A stretch of DNA of 64,000 bases, from the NCBI GenBank assembly GCA_949425635.1, contig CASPWD010000003.1, positions 124,001-188,000 of the forward strand. The letters are read 5' to 3'. Positions 9,230-19,434 of this stretch are shown piece after piece. The first letter of the stretch is position 1, and each line of letters begins with the position of its first letter. Origin of the DNA: an uncultured Bacilli bacterium. Its GTDB lineage: Bacteria > Bacillota_I > Bacilli_A > RF39 > UBA660. Under the pieces are notes generated by a model. The model was not told the origin of the DNA, did no database searches, and was given only the letters and a program-made list of their open reading frames with translations. The position numbers were made by a program, and so were the translations under genes.

Positions 9230-10033
9230 ATGGCAAAAGTTAGTTTTAAAGATATAGAACATGTTCTACCAGATAATATGATGTGGTTGGAAGACAGAAC
9301 AATATTATTAACTAAAGCAGGTTCAGTTATATATGGAACAAATGTAGAAACATCTGATACTGATTATAAGGGTGTATGTATTCCACCAAAAGAATATTAT
9401 TTAGGATTAAAATCTATAAATGAATATAATAAGTCTGGTGGTAAAAATTTTGGAGAACATAATACAAAAGAAGATATTGATATAGTAATATGCCATATAA
9501 ATAAATTTGTTAGAGACGCTATGCAAGGTGTACCAAATAATATTGATATACTATTTTGTAGAGATGAAGATATAATTCATATAGATGATTTTGGAAAAGA
9601 GTTAAGAAGTATAAGAAAAGAATTTTTATCTAAGGAAATATATAAAAAGTTTTGTGGATTTGCAATGTCACAAAGGTATAAACTAGATATAAAGAAGCAA
9701 AATGGAACTGGCAGACAAGATTTAGTTGAAAAATTTGGTTATGATACTAAATTTGCTTATCATGCTATAAGATTACTATATTGTGCAAAACAAATATTAT
9801 TAACACATGATTATTGTTCTTACAGACCAGAAGAAGAGAGAAAATTATTATTAGATATAAGAGCAGGAAAATATACATTAGAAGAAATATTTGATATGTT
9901 TGACAGATTAGATAAAGAGATACACCAATACTATGATGAAAGTACATTACAAAAGACACCAGATTATCATAAAATAAATAAATGGTTGATAGATATAAAT
10001 GAGAAAGCTTTAAATTATGATTTTACAATATAG
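9230..10033 (+). CDS. RlaP-like predicted nucleotidyltransferase (polymerase beta superfamily)
   Basis: TKAGSVIYGTNVETSDTDYKGVCIPP (GS...SDxDYKG) and DIDIVICHINKFV. Confidence 0.8.
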   Translation: MAKVSFKDIEHVLPDNMMWLEDRTILLTKAGSVIYGTNVETSDTDYKGVCIPPKEYYLGLKSINEYNKSGGKNFGEHNTKEDIDIVICHINKFVRDAMQGVPNNIDILFCRDEDIIHIDDFGKELRSIRKEFLSKEIYKKFCGFAMSQRYKLDIKKQNGTGRQDLVEKFGYDTKFAYHAIRLLYCAKQILLTHDYCSYRPEEERKLLLDIRAGKYTLEEIFDMFDRLDKEIHQYYDESTLQKTPDYHKINKWLIDINEKALNYDFTI

Positions 10034-10071
10034 TTCTTCTTTATCAGGTTTCCCTAGAAACTATTTTAGAT

Positions 10072-10124
10072 AGACAGTTGATATAAGTTTATAAGTATAA
10101 ATTTCAACTGTCTTAAATTTTTTA
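10072..10124 (+). terminator. intrinsic terminator
   Basis: AGACAGTTGA ... TTCAACTGTCTTaaatttttt. Confidence 0.65.
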
Positions 10125-10143
10125 ATAAATTTTGAAAAAACCC

Positions 10144-10172
10144 TTGACATATTTTAAAACTTATAGTATAAT
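10144..10172 (+). promoter_or_regulatory. sigma70-type promoter, conserved-spacer family
   Basis: TTGACATATTTTAAAACTTATAGTATAAT. Confidence 0.85.
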
Positions 10173-10215
10173 ATAGGTATAATAAGTAAATAATAGTTTT
10201 AAGGAGGAGTATATA

Positions 10216-11004
10216 ATGTCAAATTCAAAGATAAAAACATTAAGTGATAGAATGAAAGATTATGAATCTGTATCAGATGTTAAACTTACAAAAAGAACAC
10301 CTGTTATAGTAAGAATAGATGGTAAAGCATTCCACACATTTACAAGAGGTTTAGATAAACCATTTGATGAAATACTATCACAAGTAATGCAATATGTTTG
10401 TGAAAATCTTATATTGAGTGTTCAAGGGTGCAAGTTAGCATATACACAGTCTGATGAGATAAGTTTATTATTAACAGACTGGGATAAATTAACTACTGAT
10501 AGTTATTTTGATTATAGATTACAAAAGGTATGTTCAGTAATAGCATCAGCAGCAACAATGTATTTTAATAAGTTTGTAACACAAAAGGTATTAGCTTGGT
10601 CTGGTTATGCAAATTCAGATGAACCAGAGAATTTAGACTTATTTAATAAATGGCAAAAGAAAATGGGTATAGCAATGTTTGATGCAAGAGCATTTAATAT
10701 ACCAAAGGAAGATGTATGTAATTACTTTTTATGGAGGCAACAAGATGCATCAAGAAACTCAATACAATCACTAGGACAATCAAAGTTTAGTCAAAAACAA
10801 CTTGATAAGAAAAATACAAGTGATATACAAGATATGTTAATGGAAAAGTACAATATAAATTGGAATAATTTAGAAACTAAATGGAAAAGAGGATTTTGTG
10901 TATATAGAAAAGATGAGGGAATATTCTGTGATACAGAAATACCATTATTTAATAAAGATAGAGATTTTATAGATAAATTTTTATTAGTACCAGAAGAAGA
11001 GTAG
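10216..11004 (+). CDS. tRNA-His guanylyltransferase-like (Thg1/TLP) 3'-5' polymerase family
   Basis: VIVRIDGKAFHTFTRGLDKPFDE and AYTQSDEISLLL motifs. Confidence 0.92.
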   Translation: MSNSKIKTLSDRMKDYESVSDVKLTKRTPVIVRIDGKAFHTFTRGLDKPFDEILSQVMQYVCENLILSVQGCKLAYTQSDEISLLLTDWDKLTTDSYFDYRLQKVCSVIASAATMYFNKFVTQKVLAWSGYANSDEPENLDLFNKWQKKMGIAMFDARAFNIPKEDVCNYFLWRQQDASRNSIQSLGQSKFSQKQLDKKNTSDIQDMLMEKYNINWNNLETKWKRGFCVYRKDEGIFCDTEIPLFNKDRDFIDKFLLVPEEE

Positions 11005-11028
11005 TGGGCTTAACCCACCAAATTATAT

Positions 11029-11104
11029 GCTTCATTAGCCAAGTTGGTTAAGGCAACAGATTGCAAATCTGTGACCATTGGTTCGAATCCAATATGAAGC
11101 TCCA
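11029..11104 (+). tRNA. tRNA-Cys(GCA)
   Basis: Acceptor GCTTCAT/ATGAAGC, anticodon arm ACAGA-TTGCAAA-TCTGT, T-arm ATTGG-TTCGAAT-CCAAT, CCA encoded. Confidence 0.93.
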
Positions 11105-11113
11105 ACCCTATAT

Positions 11114-11188
11114 AGGAGTGTAGTGTTAATGGTAGCACAGCAGTCTCCAAAACTGTTTGTCTGGGTTCAAATCCTAGCACTCCTGCCA
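11114..11188 (+). tRNA. tRNA-Trp(CCA)
   Basis: Acceptor AGGAGTG/CACTCCT, anticodon loop CTCCAAA, T-arm CTGGG-TTCAAAT-CCTAG, CCA encoded. Confidence 0.9.
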
Positions 11189-11223
11189 AATATATAAGAT
11201 TATAATATAAGAAGGTGAGGTTT

Positions 11224-12120
11224 ATGATAGAGTGGAAAACAATCGAAAACAACCAAGATTATGAAGTATCTAATATGAGTATAGTTAGAGAAAAATCAAC
11301 AGGTAAATATTTAAAACATTATACTTTATCTACATCGGGAGGTTCTAGAACAAAAGTATATTTGAGAACAGGTACTCGAAAAGGTTTTAGATTAATAGAC
11401 CTTGCTAATTTAGTTGCAGAATATTTTGTAGATAATAAAGATGGTTTAGATGTTGTTGATTTTAAAGATGGTGATTCTTCTAATTGTTTAGCATCTAACT
11501 TATATTATAGAAATAAAATTACAGATAGAGGTTACTTTCATAAAGTATATGAAAGTAAAACAGACGAAGAATATATAAAGGAAGCAATAGCAGATTATAG
11601 AAAAAAGTATCCTAATGATTATTTTATGGAAGATAAAGATTTGGAAATTGAATATCAAATGAGAATGTTAGATAATAGAAATAAAGGTTTTGCAAGAACA
11701 ATGCACTTGTTTGACCATGCAAAAATAATACATAATCAAAATTCAAGTAAAATAGAAGAATATATAGATGATACATATAGTAATACTACTGTAGATATAA
11801 TAAATGATGAATTTATACTTAATGAGATAGATAAAATAGAAAATAATTCTAGAATAGTACAAAAGTTAATATATCATTTGAATAATACACTTACAACAAG
11901 AGAATCTTTTGTATTAAAGTACAGGTATGGTCTATTACCAGATATATATTATAAAGATATACCAAAAATAAAAGATGGAACAAGTTTAAATAATGCACCA
12001 TATACATTAGAAGATACAGGAAGGCAACTAGGTGTAACAAAAGAAAGAATAAGACAAATAGAAGCAAGGGCATTTAGGAAATTAAGACACCCATCAAGAT
12101 TAGGAGGTAGCTATGAGTAA
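11224..12120 (+). CDS. chimera: NUMOD4/HNH-like N terminus and sigma-70 region 4 C terminus
   Basis: [32 protein letters not shown]...[12 protein letters not shown]...[21 protein letters not shown] terminus [15 protein letters not shown]...[33 protein letters not shown]. Confidence 0.85.
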   Translation: MIEWKTIENNQDYEVSNMSIVREKSTGKYLKHYTLSTSGGSRTKVYLRTGTRKGFRLIDLANLVAEYFVDNKDGLDVVDFKDGDSSNCLASNLYYRNKITDRGYFHKVYESKTDEEYIKEAIADYRKKYPNDYFMEDKDLEIEYQMRMLDNRNKGFARTMHLFDHAKIIHNQNSSKIEEYIDDTYSNTTVDIINDEFILNEIDKIENNSRIVQKLIYHLNNTLTTRESFVLKYRYGLLPDIYYKDIPKIKDGTSLNNAPYTLEDTGRQLGVTKERIRQIEARAFRKLRHPSRLGGSYE

Positions 12121-12295
12121 TTTTATATGTAATAAGTGCAGAACTTGTAGTAAATTTCCATTTTGTAATGTAACTGAAAGTAAGGATGGAAATTGTGGAG
12201 ATTATATACAAAGAGATAGATATAAGTTTATTAAGAATAGATTGAAAAGCATAGATTATGATACATATTTAAAGGAGTTGTGTAGATATGAGTAA
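12113..12295 (+). CDS. small Cys-rich protein
   Basis: [13 protein letters not shown]. Confidence 0.65.
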   Translation: MSNFICNKCRTCSKFPFCNVTESKDGNCGDYIQRDRYKFIKNRLKSIDYDTYLKELCRYE

Positions 12296-13193
12296 TAAAG
12301 CACAATTTAATAAAAATTTAAAAATAGATTATAATTTACCTATAATAAGTATTCCAAGTAATAAGACAATACCATTTTTAAAGTGGTATTGTGAAGATAT
12401 TTCAAATACTAGATTAAGTGATATTCCAAAAGTATTTGAAGAAGGATATATAACTATTTCTAATATACCTTGTGAATTTATAAATAATTGTAAAAGTGAA
12501 TTTATAAAGAAGATGGCTAAGGAATGCAAAACAACATATAGAGTAATTGAAGAAGAATTAGAACGTGATGTATATTCAGTTATGTTAAATGATATAGTTA
12601 TAAGTTACAAGTTTATAGATAATCTTCCAAACATAACTATATTTTCAAGTATAACAGAACAGCAAATAATAAATATTCCATTGCAGAAATATAGAGATGT
12701 TGATTATAAGTTGTTATCATCTTTGGGAGATATTAGTGGGATTGGCAATACAATTATTATAGAAAATGCTTCATGTGCAATAGATGGAGAACATGAGTTC
12801 CAAAATTCAATGATGATGATATATACAGGTTTATTTATTAGTGCAATGTGGTATATGACTTTATATAAAAATAAATATAGATATGAACAACAGTTGTCTA
12901 AAGAAGAAGTAAAAGATACTATTTTAAATAGAAAAAGACCTAAAAAAGTATCAAATACTAAGATTATTACAACAAGTTTTTATGATTTATCTAAAGCACC
13001 TCAATCAAAAGTACAAACTATGATTAAAAGAAGGGAAGGATTTGAATATTCTCATCAATTTGATGTTAAAGGGCATTATAGACATTACAAAGATGGTAAA
13101 ATTGTATTTATTGAAAGTTATGTAAAGGCAAAGGATAAGCCAAAATTACAAAGGAATATAATATTAAATCCAGAAGAAAAAGGAGGAAAATAA
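12288..13193 (+). CDS. hypothetical protein
   Basis: 301 aa ORF with RBS. Confidence 0.75.
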   Translation: MSNKAQFNKNLKIDYNLPIISIPSNKTIPFLKWYCEDISNTRLSDIPKVFEEGYITISNIPCEFINNCKSEFIKKMAKECKTTYRVIEEELERDVYSVMLNDIVISYKFIDNLPNITIFSSITEQQIINIPLQKYRDVDYKLLSSLGDISGIGNTIIIENASCAIDGEHEFQNSMMMIYTGLFISAMWYMTLYKNKYRYEQQLSKEEVKDTILNRKRPKKVSNTKIITTSFYDLSKAPQSKVQTMIKRREGFEYSHQFDVKGHYRHYKDGKIVFIESYVKAKDKPKLQRNIILNPEEKGGK

Positions 13194-13194
13194 G

Positions 13195-13365
13195 ATGAAT
13201 AGAGTATTAGGAATAATTATATGTATTATAATATTTATAATAGGAAATGGAATATTATATAAATATAAAGACGATGTTGCTGCAGGTATGGAAGATTTTG
13301 CTGGAATATCTGCAATAGTGATAAGTATTATAGGAATTTTAGCATGTATAGGAGGCAGTTTTTAA
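13195..13365 (+). CDS. small two-helix membrane protein
   Basis: MNRVLGIIICIIIFIIGNGILYKYKDDVAAGMEDFAGISAIVISIIGILACIGGSF. Confidence 0.6.
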   Translation: MNRVLGIIICIIIFIIGNGILYKYKDDVAAGMEDFAGISAIVISIIGILACIGGSF

Positions 13366-13976
13366 TGATAAAGTTTAAATTAGAGGGTAAATGTTATAAT
13401 GTAAAAGATATTGAAATAAATTCAGGGGTAACTGTTTTAACAGGACCTAATGGTAGTGGAAAGACTTATGCTTGTACCCAAATTTGTGATTATTTAGATG
13501 AGCAGAAAAAGAAATATATAAATGTAAATGTGTATGAAGAAGGAAAACATAAAGCAGATAGTTTTACATTATCAGGTGATATGCAGTCATTAGCAAAACA
13601 TATAGTAAGTTCTGAGGGGCAAAGAGTATTTGATACACTTGTAGATATAAATGTTCCAAAGATAGGTGATTATGTAAGACAATTAGTTGATGGTAATATT
13701 AAAGAAGGATATATTTTAATTGATGGTTGTGATAGTGGTGTTAGTATAGATTTAATGCTTACTTATAGGTCATTATTCAGGTTGATATTAGATGATTGTA
13801 AAGAAAAAAATATTGATATACATATTATAATAACTTCTAATAGTTATGAATTAGTATATGATTATGATTGTATTTGGATACCAACGATGGGACATTATAA
13901 ACGAGGTGGAGAAGCAGATGGTTACAATTTGTGGAGAAAGATGTATGAAGATGTTTATAAGGATAGAAATAAATAA
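13365..13976 (+). CDS. P-loop ATPase (ABC/AAA-like)
   Basis: GVTVLTGPNGSGKTYACTQI Walker A; GYILIDGCDSG Walker B-like. Confidence 0.75.
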   Translation: MIKFKLEGKCYNVKDIEINSGVTVLTGPNGSGKTYACTQICDYLDEQKKKYINVNVYEEGKHKADSFTLSGDMQSLAKHIVSSEGQRVFDTLVDINVPKIGDYVRQLVDGNIKEGYILIDGCDSGVSIDLMLTYRSLFRLILDDCKEKNIDIHIIITSNSYELVYDYDCIWIPTMGHYKRGGEADGYNLWRKMYEDVYKDRNK

Positions 13977-13978
13977 AG

Positions 13979-14209
13979 GTGATGATAATGAAGATACCAA
14001 AAAGAATACTAGATTTGATTACAGAGATAGAGGAAATAGGAAGTAAATTAACATTATTGGAAAGTGAGTTATATTCATGGTTAGATAATAGTAATATAGA
14101 TACAGAGTTATTTGATTCTAATAAAGAAATATGTATTGACCATGATTTAGATGCACTATTTCATAGTAATAATGGAACTGATTTAATAGAAGATTTAAAA
14201 AAGTTATAA
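13979..14209 (+). CDS. hypothetical protein
   Basis: ORF with aaggtgatgat RBS. Confidence 0.6.
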   Translation: MMIMKIPKRILDLITEIEEIGSKLTLLESELYSWLDNSNIDTELFDSNKEICIDHDLDALFHSNNGTDLIEDLKKL

Positions 14210-14215
14210 AAATAC

Positions 14216-14244
14216 TTGACATATTTTAAAACTTATTATATAAT
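14216..14244 (+). promoter_or_regulatory. sigma70-type promoter, conserved-spacer family
   Basis: TTGACATATTTTAAAACTTATTATATAAT. Confidence 0.8.
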
Positions 14245-14273
14245 AAACAAAAACAGAGAGGTAGGAAATTTTA

Positions 14274-16729
14274 TGAGAAATTTAGTGGTTTTAAGGGGAT
14301 GCCCAGGTTCAGGTAAATCAACCTGGATAAAAGAAAATGGTTTAGAGCAATATACAATAAGCCCAGATAATATAAGAATGATGGCATCTGCACCAATATT
14401 GACAGAAAATGGAACAGATGCAACTATATCACAAGAAAATGAATCTTATATATGGTCATTATTATATGAATTATTAGAGAAAAGAATGAAAAATGGAGAT
14501 TTTACTATAATAGATGCAACACATAGCCGTTCAACAGATTTTAGTAGATATAATTCATTATGTGAATCATATAGATATAGAAAGTATGTAGTATCATTTA
14601 CAGATGTACCAAAAGAAGTATGTATAGAAAGAAATCATCAAAGAAATGCCTATAAAAGAGTTCCTGATGAAGTAATTGATAAAATGTATGCAAGATTTGA
14701 AACTCAAGAAAAGACAAGTGGTTGGGTAGATATTCCTAGAGATAAGTTTTGGGAAACATTTAGTAATAAAGAATTTGATTTTAATGAGTATAAAAGAATA
14801 CATATTATAGGAGATATTCATGGTTGTTTTAACCCATTAAAAGAATATATACTAAAACAAACATATACAGAATATCAAGAAGAAGTAAATTCTCAAAATT
14901 TACATCAATTTTTAAATGATGAAGATGCTTATATATTTGTAGGGGACTATTTAGATAGAGGACTACAAAATAAGGAAGTATTAGAATTTATTATTAGTAT
15001 ATGTCAAAAAAGTAATGTACTTTTATTAGAAGGAAATCATGAAAGATTTATTTGGTATTGGGCAAATGAACTGGATAGCGAGATTAAAAGTAAAGAATTT
15101 ATGAACTTTACATTACCACAAATTAAATCAATAGACCCATCAAGTATGAGAAAGTTTTATAGAAAACTAGGACAAATGGCTTATATAAACTTTAAAGGAC
15201 AAACATATTTTGTATGTCATGGGGGATTGAATACTATCCCAAATAATTTACCTTTAATATCAACAAGTCAAATGATACATGGTGTTGGAGCTTTCAAATT
15301 CCCTATTGACGAATCATATACAGAAAACATGAAAAATAAATCAATAATACAAATACACGGACATAGATATATTGCACCAGAAAAACCAATGAGAGATTTA
15401 CCTTTATCATTCTCATTAGAGGATGGTGTTGAATTTGGTGGAAATCTAAAAGTAGCAGAATTAACAAATAAGGGTATATTTTTCCATAGTATAAAAAATG
15501 ACTTATATAGGGATACATCTTGGGAAGAACACCAACAAATAGTAAATACACAAGAAATAAATATAGAAAATATTGTAGATAGATTAAGAAATAATAGAAA
15601 TATAAGAGAAAGTGTATTAGAAGGTGGAATATCATCATTCAACTTTACACGTAAAGCATTTGAAAAAGATAAATGGGATAAGGAAACTGTTAAAGCAAGA
15701 GGTTTATTTATAGATACTGTAAATAATAAAATAGTAGCAAGAGGTTATGAAAAGTTCTTTAATATAAACGAACAAGAATCATGTAGATTATTTAATTTAA
15801 AGAGATTATTTGATACAGATGAAGAAGTTGTTGCTTATAAAAAATATAATGGTTTCTTGGGCATTTTAAGTTATTATAATGATAATTTACAATTTCATAG
15901 TAAATCTTCAAATTGTGGAGAATATGCAATGTATTTTAAAAATTTATTTTATAATACATTTACAGAAGAACAAATAGACAATATTACAGTATTTCTAAAA
16001 AATAATAATATGTCAATGACATTTGAAGTTATAGATTTAGAAAATGACCCTCATATTATAGATGAAAAAGAAAGTAGAGTTGTCTTATTAGATATAATTC
16101 ATAATAAAGTAGATTTTGAGAAGATACCTTATGATGGATTAATGCAAATTGCTAAATCGTTAAAATTAAAAGATACAGATTATAAGCAAGTATATATTAA
16201 ATTTGATACATATAGGCAATTAACTGAATTTTATGAACAACATAAAAATCAAAATGAATTAATAGACACAGATATAGAAGGCGTTGTAATTGAATGTGGA
16301 ACATTTATGACAAAGCTTAAATTTAGTTATTATTCTTTTTGGAAGTCTATGAGGACTGTTTATGAAATGACTATGAATGGTAAAAATGTAGAATTAAGAA
16401 AACTATATAATGCAACTGCGAATTATTTTTATAAATTTATTAAAGATAAATATGATGATAAATGTGTTGAGTATATGAAAATATTAGATAATATAAATAA
16501 TGATTTTGTAAAATTATCTGATTTAAAACAATGTGAACTAGCAGAAGATGGTGAAAGTATAATTATGCAAAAACAAATAAAAACTAGAACAGAAACAGGT
16601 TATACTTGTGAAAATATAAAAGAAAATATTAATATTGGTAAAGAAAATATCAGTAAGATAGTTGAACTAAGGAAAAAAGATAATATTATTTCATTAAGAA
16701 ATGAATATTATGCAAATGGAGGAGTATAA
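14274..16729 (+). CDS. fused polynucleotide kinase - metallophosphatase - RNA ligase (Pnkp-like)
   Basis: Kinase VVLRGCPGSGKSTW; phosphatase GDIHGC, GDYLDRG, GNHERF; ligase KYNGFLG nucleotidyl-Lys motif, TFEVIDLEN, IEGVVIE, TKLKFSYYSFWK. Confidence 0.92.
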
Positions 16730-16902
16730 TGTTACTAATTAGAAGAATTGGAAATAAAAATAGGTTAGCAATACCTCAGGATGTAATGGAACAAATGAAT
16801 CTAAAAGAAGGAGATGCCATTAATATTGATATACAAAATATTAATGGTAATCCTACCATTTTAATTAGAAAAGGAGTAATATATGGAGAATATAAGTCTT
16901 AA
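16729..16902 (+). CDS. SpoVT/AbrB-fold small protein
   Basis: MLLIRRIGNKNRLAIPQDVMEQMNLKEGDAINIDI. Confidence 0.7.
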   Translation: MLLIRRIGNKNRLAIPQDVMEQMNLKEGDAINIDIQNINGNPTILIRKGVIYGEYKS

Positions 16903-17110
16903 AGATTATTTTATAAATTTATTGTGTAATATTATAATCATCTTATTATTACTAGCTTTTATAATAATATCAATACCTACATTTATTTTAATTGTTATAT
17001 GTCATATAATGGCTCTTATTGGTAAATTCCTGAATAATAGATATATAGATTTAGCTGATGCAATTAGTACATTTATTAATTTACTGAAAGGAGATTGTGT
17101 AGATGAGTAG
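16883..17110 (+). CDS. small membrane protein
   Basis: Long hydrophobic segments. Confidence 0.6.
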   Translation: MENISLKDYFINLLCNIIIILLLLAFIIISIPTFILIVICHIMALIGKFLNNRYIDLADAISTFINLLKGDCVDE

Positions 17111-17303
17111 TGATTGGTTAGATAGAATTGTAAAATGTCCTAATTGTAAAAATGATGTTAGGGATGGTGATAGAATATGGTTAGATGGAGAATGTTTATG
17201 CCCAGATTGTTATCAGCATAAAAGAAATAAATATGATGACTTAAAAAGGCAAGGGTACAATGAAGCATTAAGGAATAATAAAAGATATTTGGAGGAAGAC
17301 TAG
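17103..17303 (+). CDS. small zinc-ribbon protein
   Basis: CPNCKNDV...CLCPDC. Confidence 0.7.
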   Translation: MSSDWLDRIVKCPNCKNDVRDGDRIWLDGECLCPDCYQHKRNKYDDLKRQGYNEALRNNKRYLEED

Positions 17304-17305
17304 AT

Positions 17306-17776
17306 ATGTTTTTAAGAAAGGATATAGTAAAGGTTAAAACTGGTAATGTAGTAGTACCTTTTTGTAAAGATTGTAATTCTCAAGAAATAGAAACAATACA
17401 AATTTGTAAAAAATGTGGTTCACATAATATTACTGCTGATTGGATGGATGATAGAAGTATAAAACAAGAATATGCAGAAAAGGAAGTACATATTTATAAA
17501 TGTGATTGTTGTGGTAAAGAGTTTGATGGGTTTAAAACAGATAAATTTATTAGTTATTCAGAAGGTGAATTTATTTGTGGTAAGTATGATTATAATGAAG
17601 ATTATGATTATGAGTATCCTGAAAATTGGAATTTAGAAGATGACCTATGTAATAATTGTAAACAAAAGTTAGTTGATGAACTTAATTATGAAGTTAGCAA
17701 AATAATTAATATTAAGCATATCGATGAAACATACAAAAGAATTTTAAAAGGGGATGATTATATTGAAAGAAAATGA
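17306..17776 (+). CDS. protein with multiple CxxC pairs
   Basis: CKDC, CKKCG, CDCCG, CNNC. Confidence 0.7.
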   Translation: MFLRKDIVKVKTGNVVVPFCKDCNSQEIETIQICKKCGSHNITADWMDDRSIKQEYAEKEVHIYKCDCCGKEFDGFKTDKFISYSEGEFICGKYDYNEDYDYEYPENWNLEDDLCNNCKQKLVDELNYEVSKIINIKHIDETYKRILKGDDYIERK

Positions 17777-17868
17777 ACAATGTAAAACTTGCTTGAATTA
17801 TGAATATTGTATTATGAGAAAAGATAAAGAATTTTGTTTAGAATATAACCCAGAGGAGGTAGATTAAT
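17762..17868 (+). CDS. tiny Cys-rich protein
   Basis: TTG-start MKENEQCKTCLNYEYCIMRKDKEFCLEYNPEEVD with RBS. Confidence 0.45.
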
Positions 17869-18270
17869 ATGAGTTTTGCATATCCAGGAATAACACATTG
17901 TGCAAAATGTCATACATCATTAGATATGAATGAACATTATTATTGTAAATCATGCCAAGAAGAGGAAGATAGAGAAAGAGAAAGATTTGAGCAAGAAAAG
18001 AAAGAAAAAGAATTAAAAAATCAAATTAAAGGAGAAATGGTAGATATTATGAAAGAATTTTCAAGTGTAATGGCTGAGAGTAAATCTATATCTACTGAAG
18101 AATCTAATCAATTTGCAACTCAAACAAATATAGAACCAAATAAACCTAAAAATACTACATATAATGATTGGTATCAAGATATAGGTTATAAAATAATATC
18201 TTTATATAATGCAGGGTATAAAAATATTAGAATAAATTTTACAGAAGAGGAAAGTGATGATAATGAATAA
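17869..18270 (+). CDS. zinc-ribbon plus coiled-coil protein
   Basis: CAKCH...CKSC. Confidence 0.7.
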   Translation: MSFAYPGITHCAKCHTSLDMNEHYYCKSCQEEEDRERERFEQEKKEKELKNQIKGEMVDIMKEFSSVMAESKSISTEESNQFATQTNIEPNKPKNTTYNDWYQDIGYKIISLYNAGYKNIRINFTEEESDDNE

Positions 18271-18436
18271 TATTTTTAAAGTAGTTATAATCTGTTTAAT
18301 GATAATTATAATATATACATCATTGGCTGTTACAAATTCAAATCCATTCATATTATTATTTGGATTTGTAATGGGTTATATTATAGGATATTTAATTGCA
18401 GTATATGTAAATAAGAAAGATGAGGATAAAGACTAA
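18254..18436 (+). CDS. small membrane protein
   Basis: Two hydrophobic helices. Confidence 0.55.
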   Translation: MMIMNNIFKVVIICLMIIIIYTSLAVTNSNPFILLFGFVMGYIIGYLIAVYVNKKDEDKD

Positions 18437-18544
18437 TGAAATGGTATGAATTACTATTATTAATATTATTGTTATCTCCTGCACCAATAGGATATATGCT
18501 AATACTTATATATGAAATAAAAAGAAGAAAGGAAGATGAGAAAC

Positions 18545-18988
18545 TTGAAAGAGAGATTATTAGACGATTTAAAGGAAGCAATGAGAAATAAGGATATAAT
18601 AGTTAAGAATACAATACAAAGTGTTAGAGCTTCCGTATTACAAGAAGAAAAAGATATACAAAAAGAATTAAATGATGTTGATATTGAGAATATTATAATG
18701 AAAGAAAAGAAGAAAAGACAAGATGCATTAGAACAATTTAAGAAAGCAAATAGAGAAGACCTTATAATGCAAACAGAAAGAGAAATACAAGTATTAGAAG
18801 GTTATTTACCAGAACAAATATCAATAGAAGATTTAGAAATAGAAGTTGCAAAAATAATAAATCAAGTAGATGCCCATTCAATAAAAGATATGGGTATTGT
18901 AATGAGAGCAGCAAAAGAACAATTTGGAAATCAGGTTGATGGGAAAGAGTTAAGTGAAATGGTAAAAAGAAAGTTAGGTGAATTATAA
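18545..18988 (+). CDS. YqeY (GatB/YqeY domain) family protein
   Basis: LKERLLDDLKEAMRNKDIIVKNTIQSVRASVLQEEKD...GYLPEQIS...DMGIVMRAAKEQFGNQVDGKELSEMVKRKL. Confidence 0.88.
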   Translation: MKERLLDDLKEAMRNKDIIVKNTIQSVRASVLQEEKDIQKELNDVDIENIIMKEKKKRQDALEQFKKANREDLIMQTEREIQVLEGYLPEQISIEDLEIEVAKIINQVDAHSIKDMGIVMRAAKEQFGNQVDGKELSEMVKRKLGEL

Positions 18989-19434
18989 TGAAAGTCGAAT
19001 TAGATTTAAGTACAGAGCAATTAAATGAATTAGATAAGGGTTTAGCAAATTTAATTGAAACATTATCTGATGAGCAGAAAACAGAAATAGTAAAAAGTTA
19101 CTTAAATGATAAAATGGATAAAGGTTTTTATAGAGAAGTTAGTGGTTGGAGTCACAATTCATATACTGAATTAACAGAGTTTGGTAAAAAAGTAATAGAT
19201 GGGTTAAAAGAAAAAGTTTCTGAAAATATAACTAATGATTTATTACAGAATAAGGTACTTGTTGAAAAAATAGAAGATGTATCTAATTATGTAGAAGAAC
19301 ATATATCTGAAATTGTTGTAAAATCATTAGTAACTTATATATCTACAAATTTATTTTATAATAGATTTGATGTGAATAATCAAATACAAGAAACTACAAA
19401 TAGATTATTGAATGAAAGAGGTATAAATAGATGA
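18988..19434 (+). CDS. hypothetical protein
   Basis: ORF overlapping the upstream stop. Confidence 0.7.
   Translation: MKVELDLSTEQLNELDKGLANLIETLSDEQKTEIVKSYLNDKMDKGFYREVSGWSHNSYTELTEFGKKVIDGLKEKVSENITNDLLQNKVLVEKIEDVSNYVEEHISEIVVKSLVTYISTNLFYNRFDVNNQIQETTNRLLNERGINR

Noticed and set aside
11010-11252. - strand ORF containing GFEPRQTVLETAVLPL and GFEPMVTDLQSVALT
   Set aside because: It is the antisense reading of the tRNA-Cys and tRNA-Trp genes, a well-known spurious ORF pattern.
13858-14046. + strand ORF overlapping 13365..13976 and 13979..14209 in another frame
   Set aside because: Out-of-frame reading bridging two better supported genes.
16729-16902. AbrB-type antitoxin of a toxin-antitoxin pair
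   Set aside because: No recognisable toxin partner; the neighbour is a small membrane protein, so a TA call is not supported.
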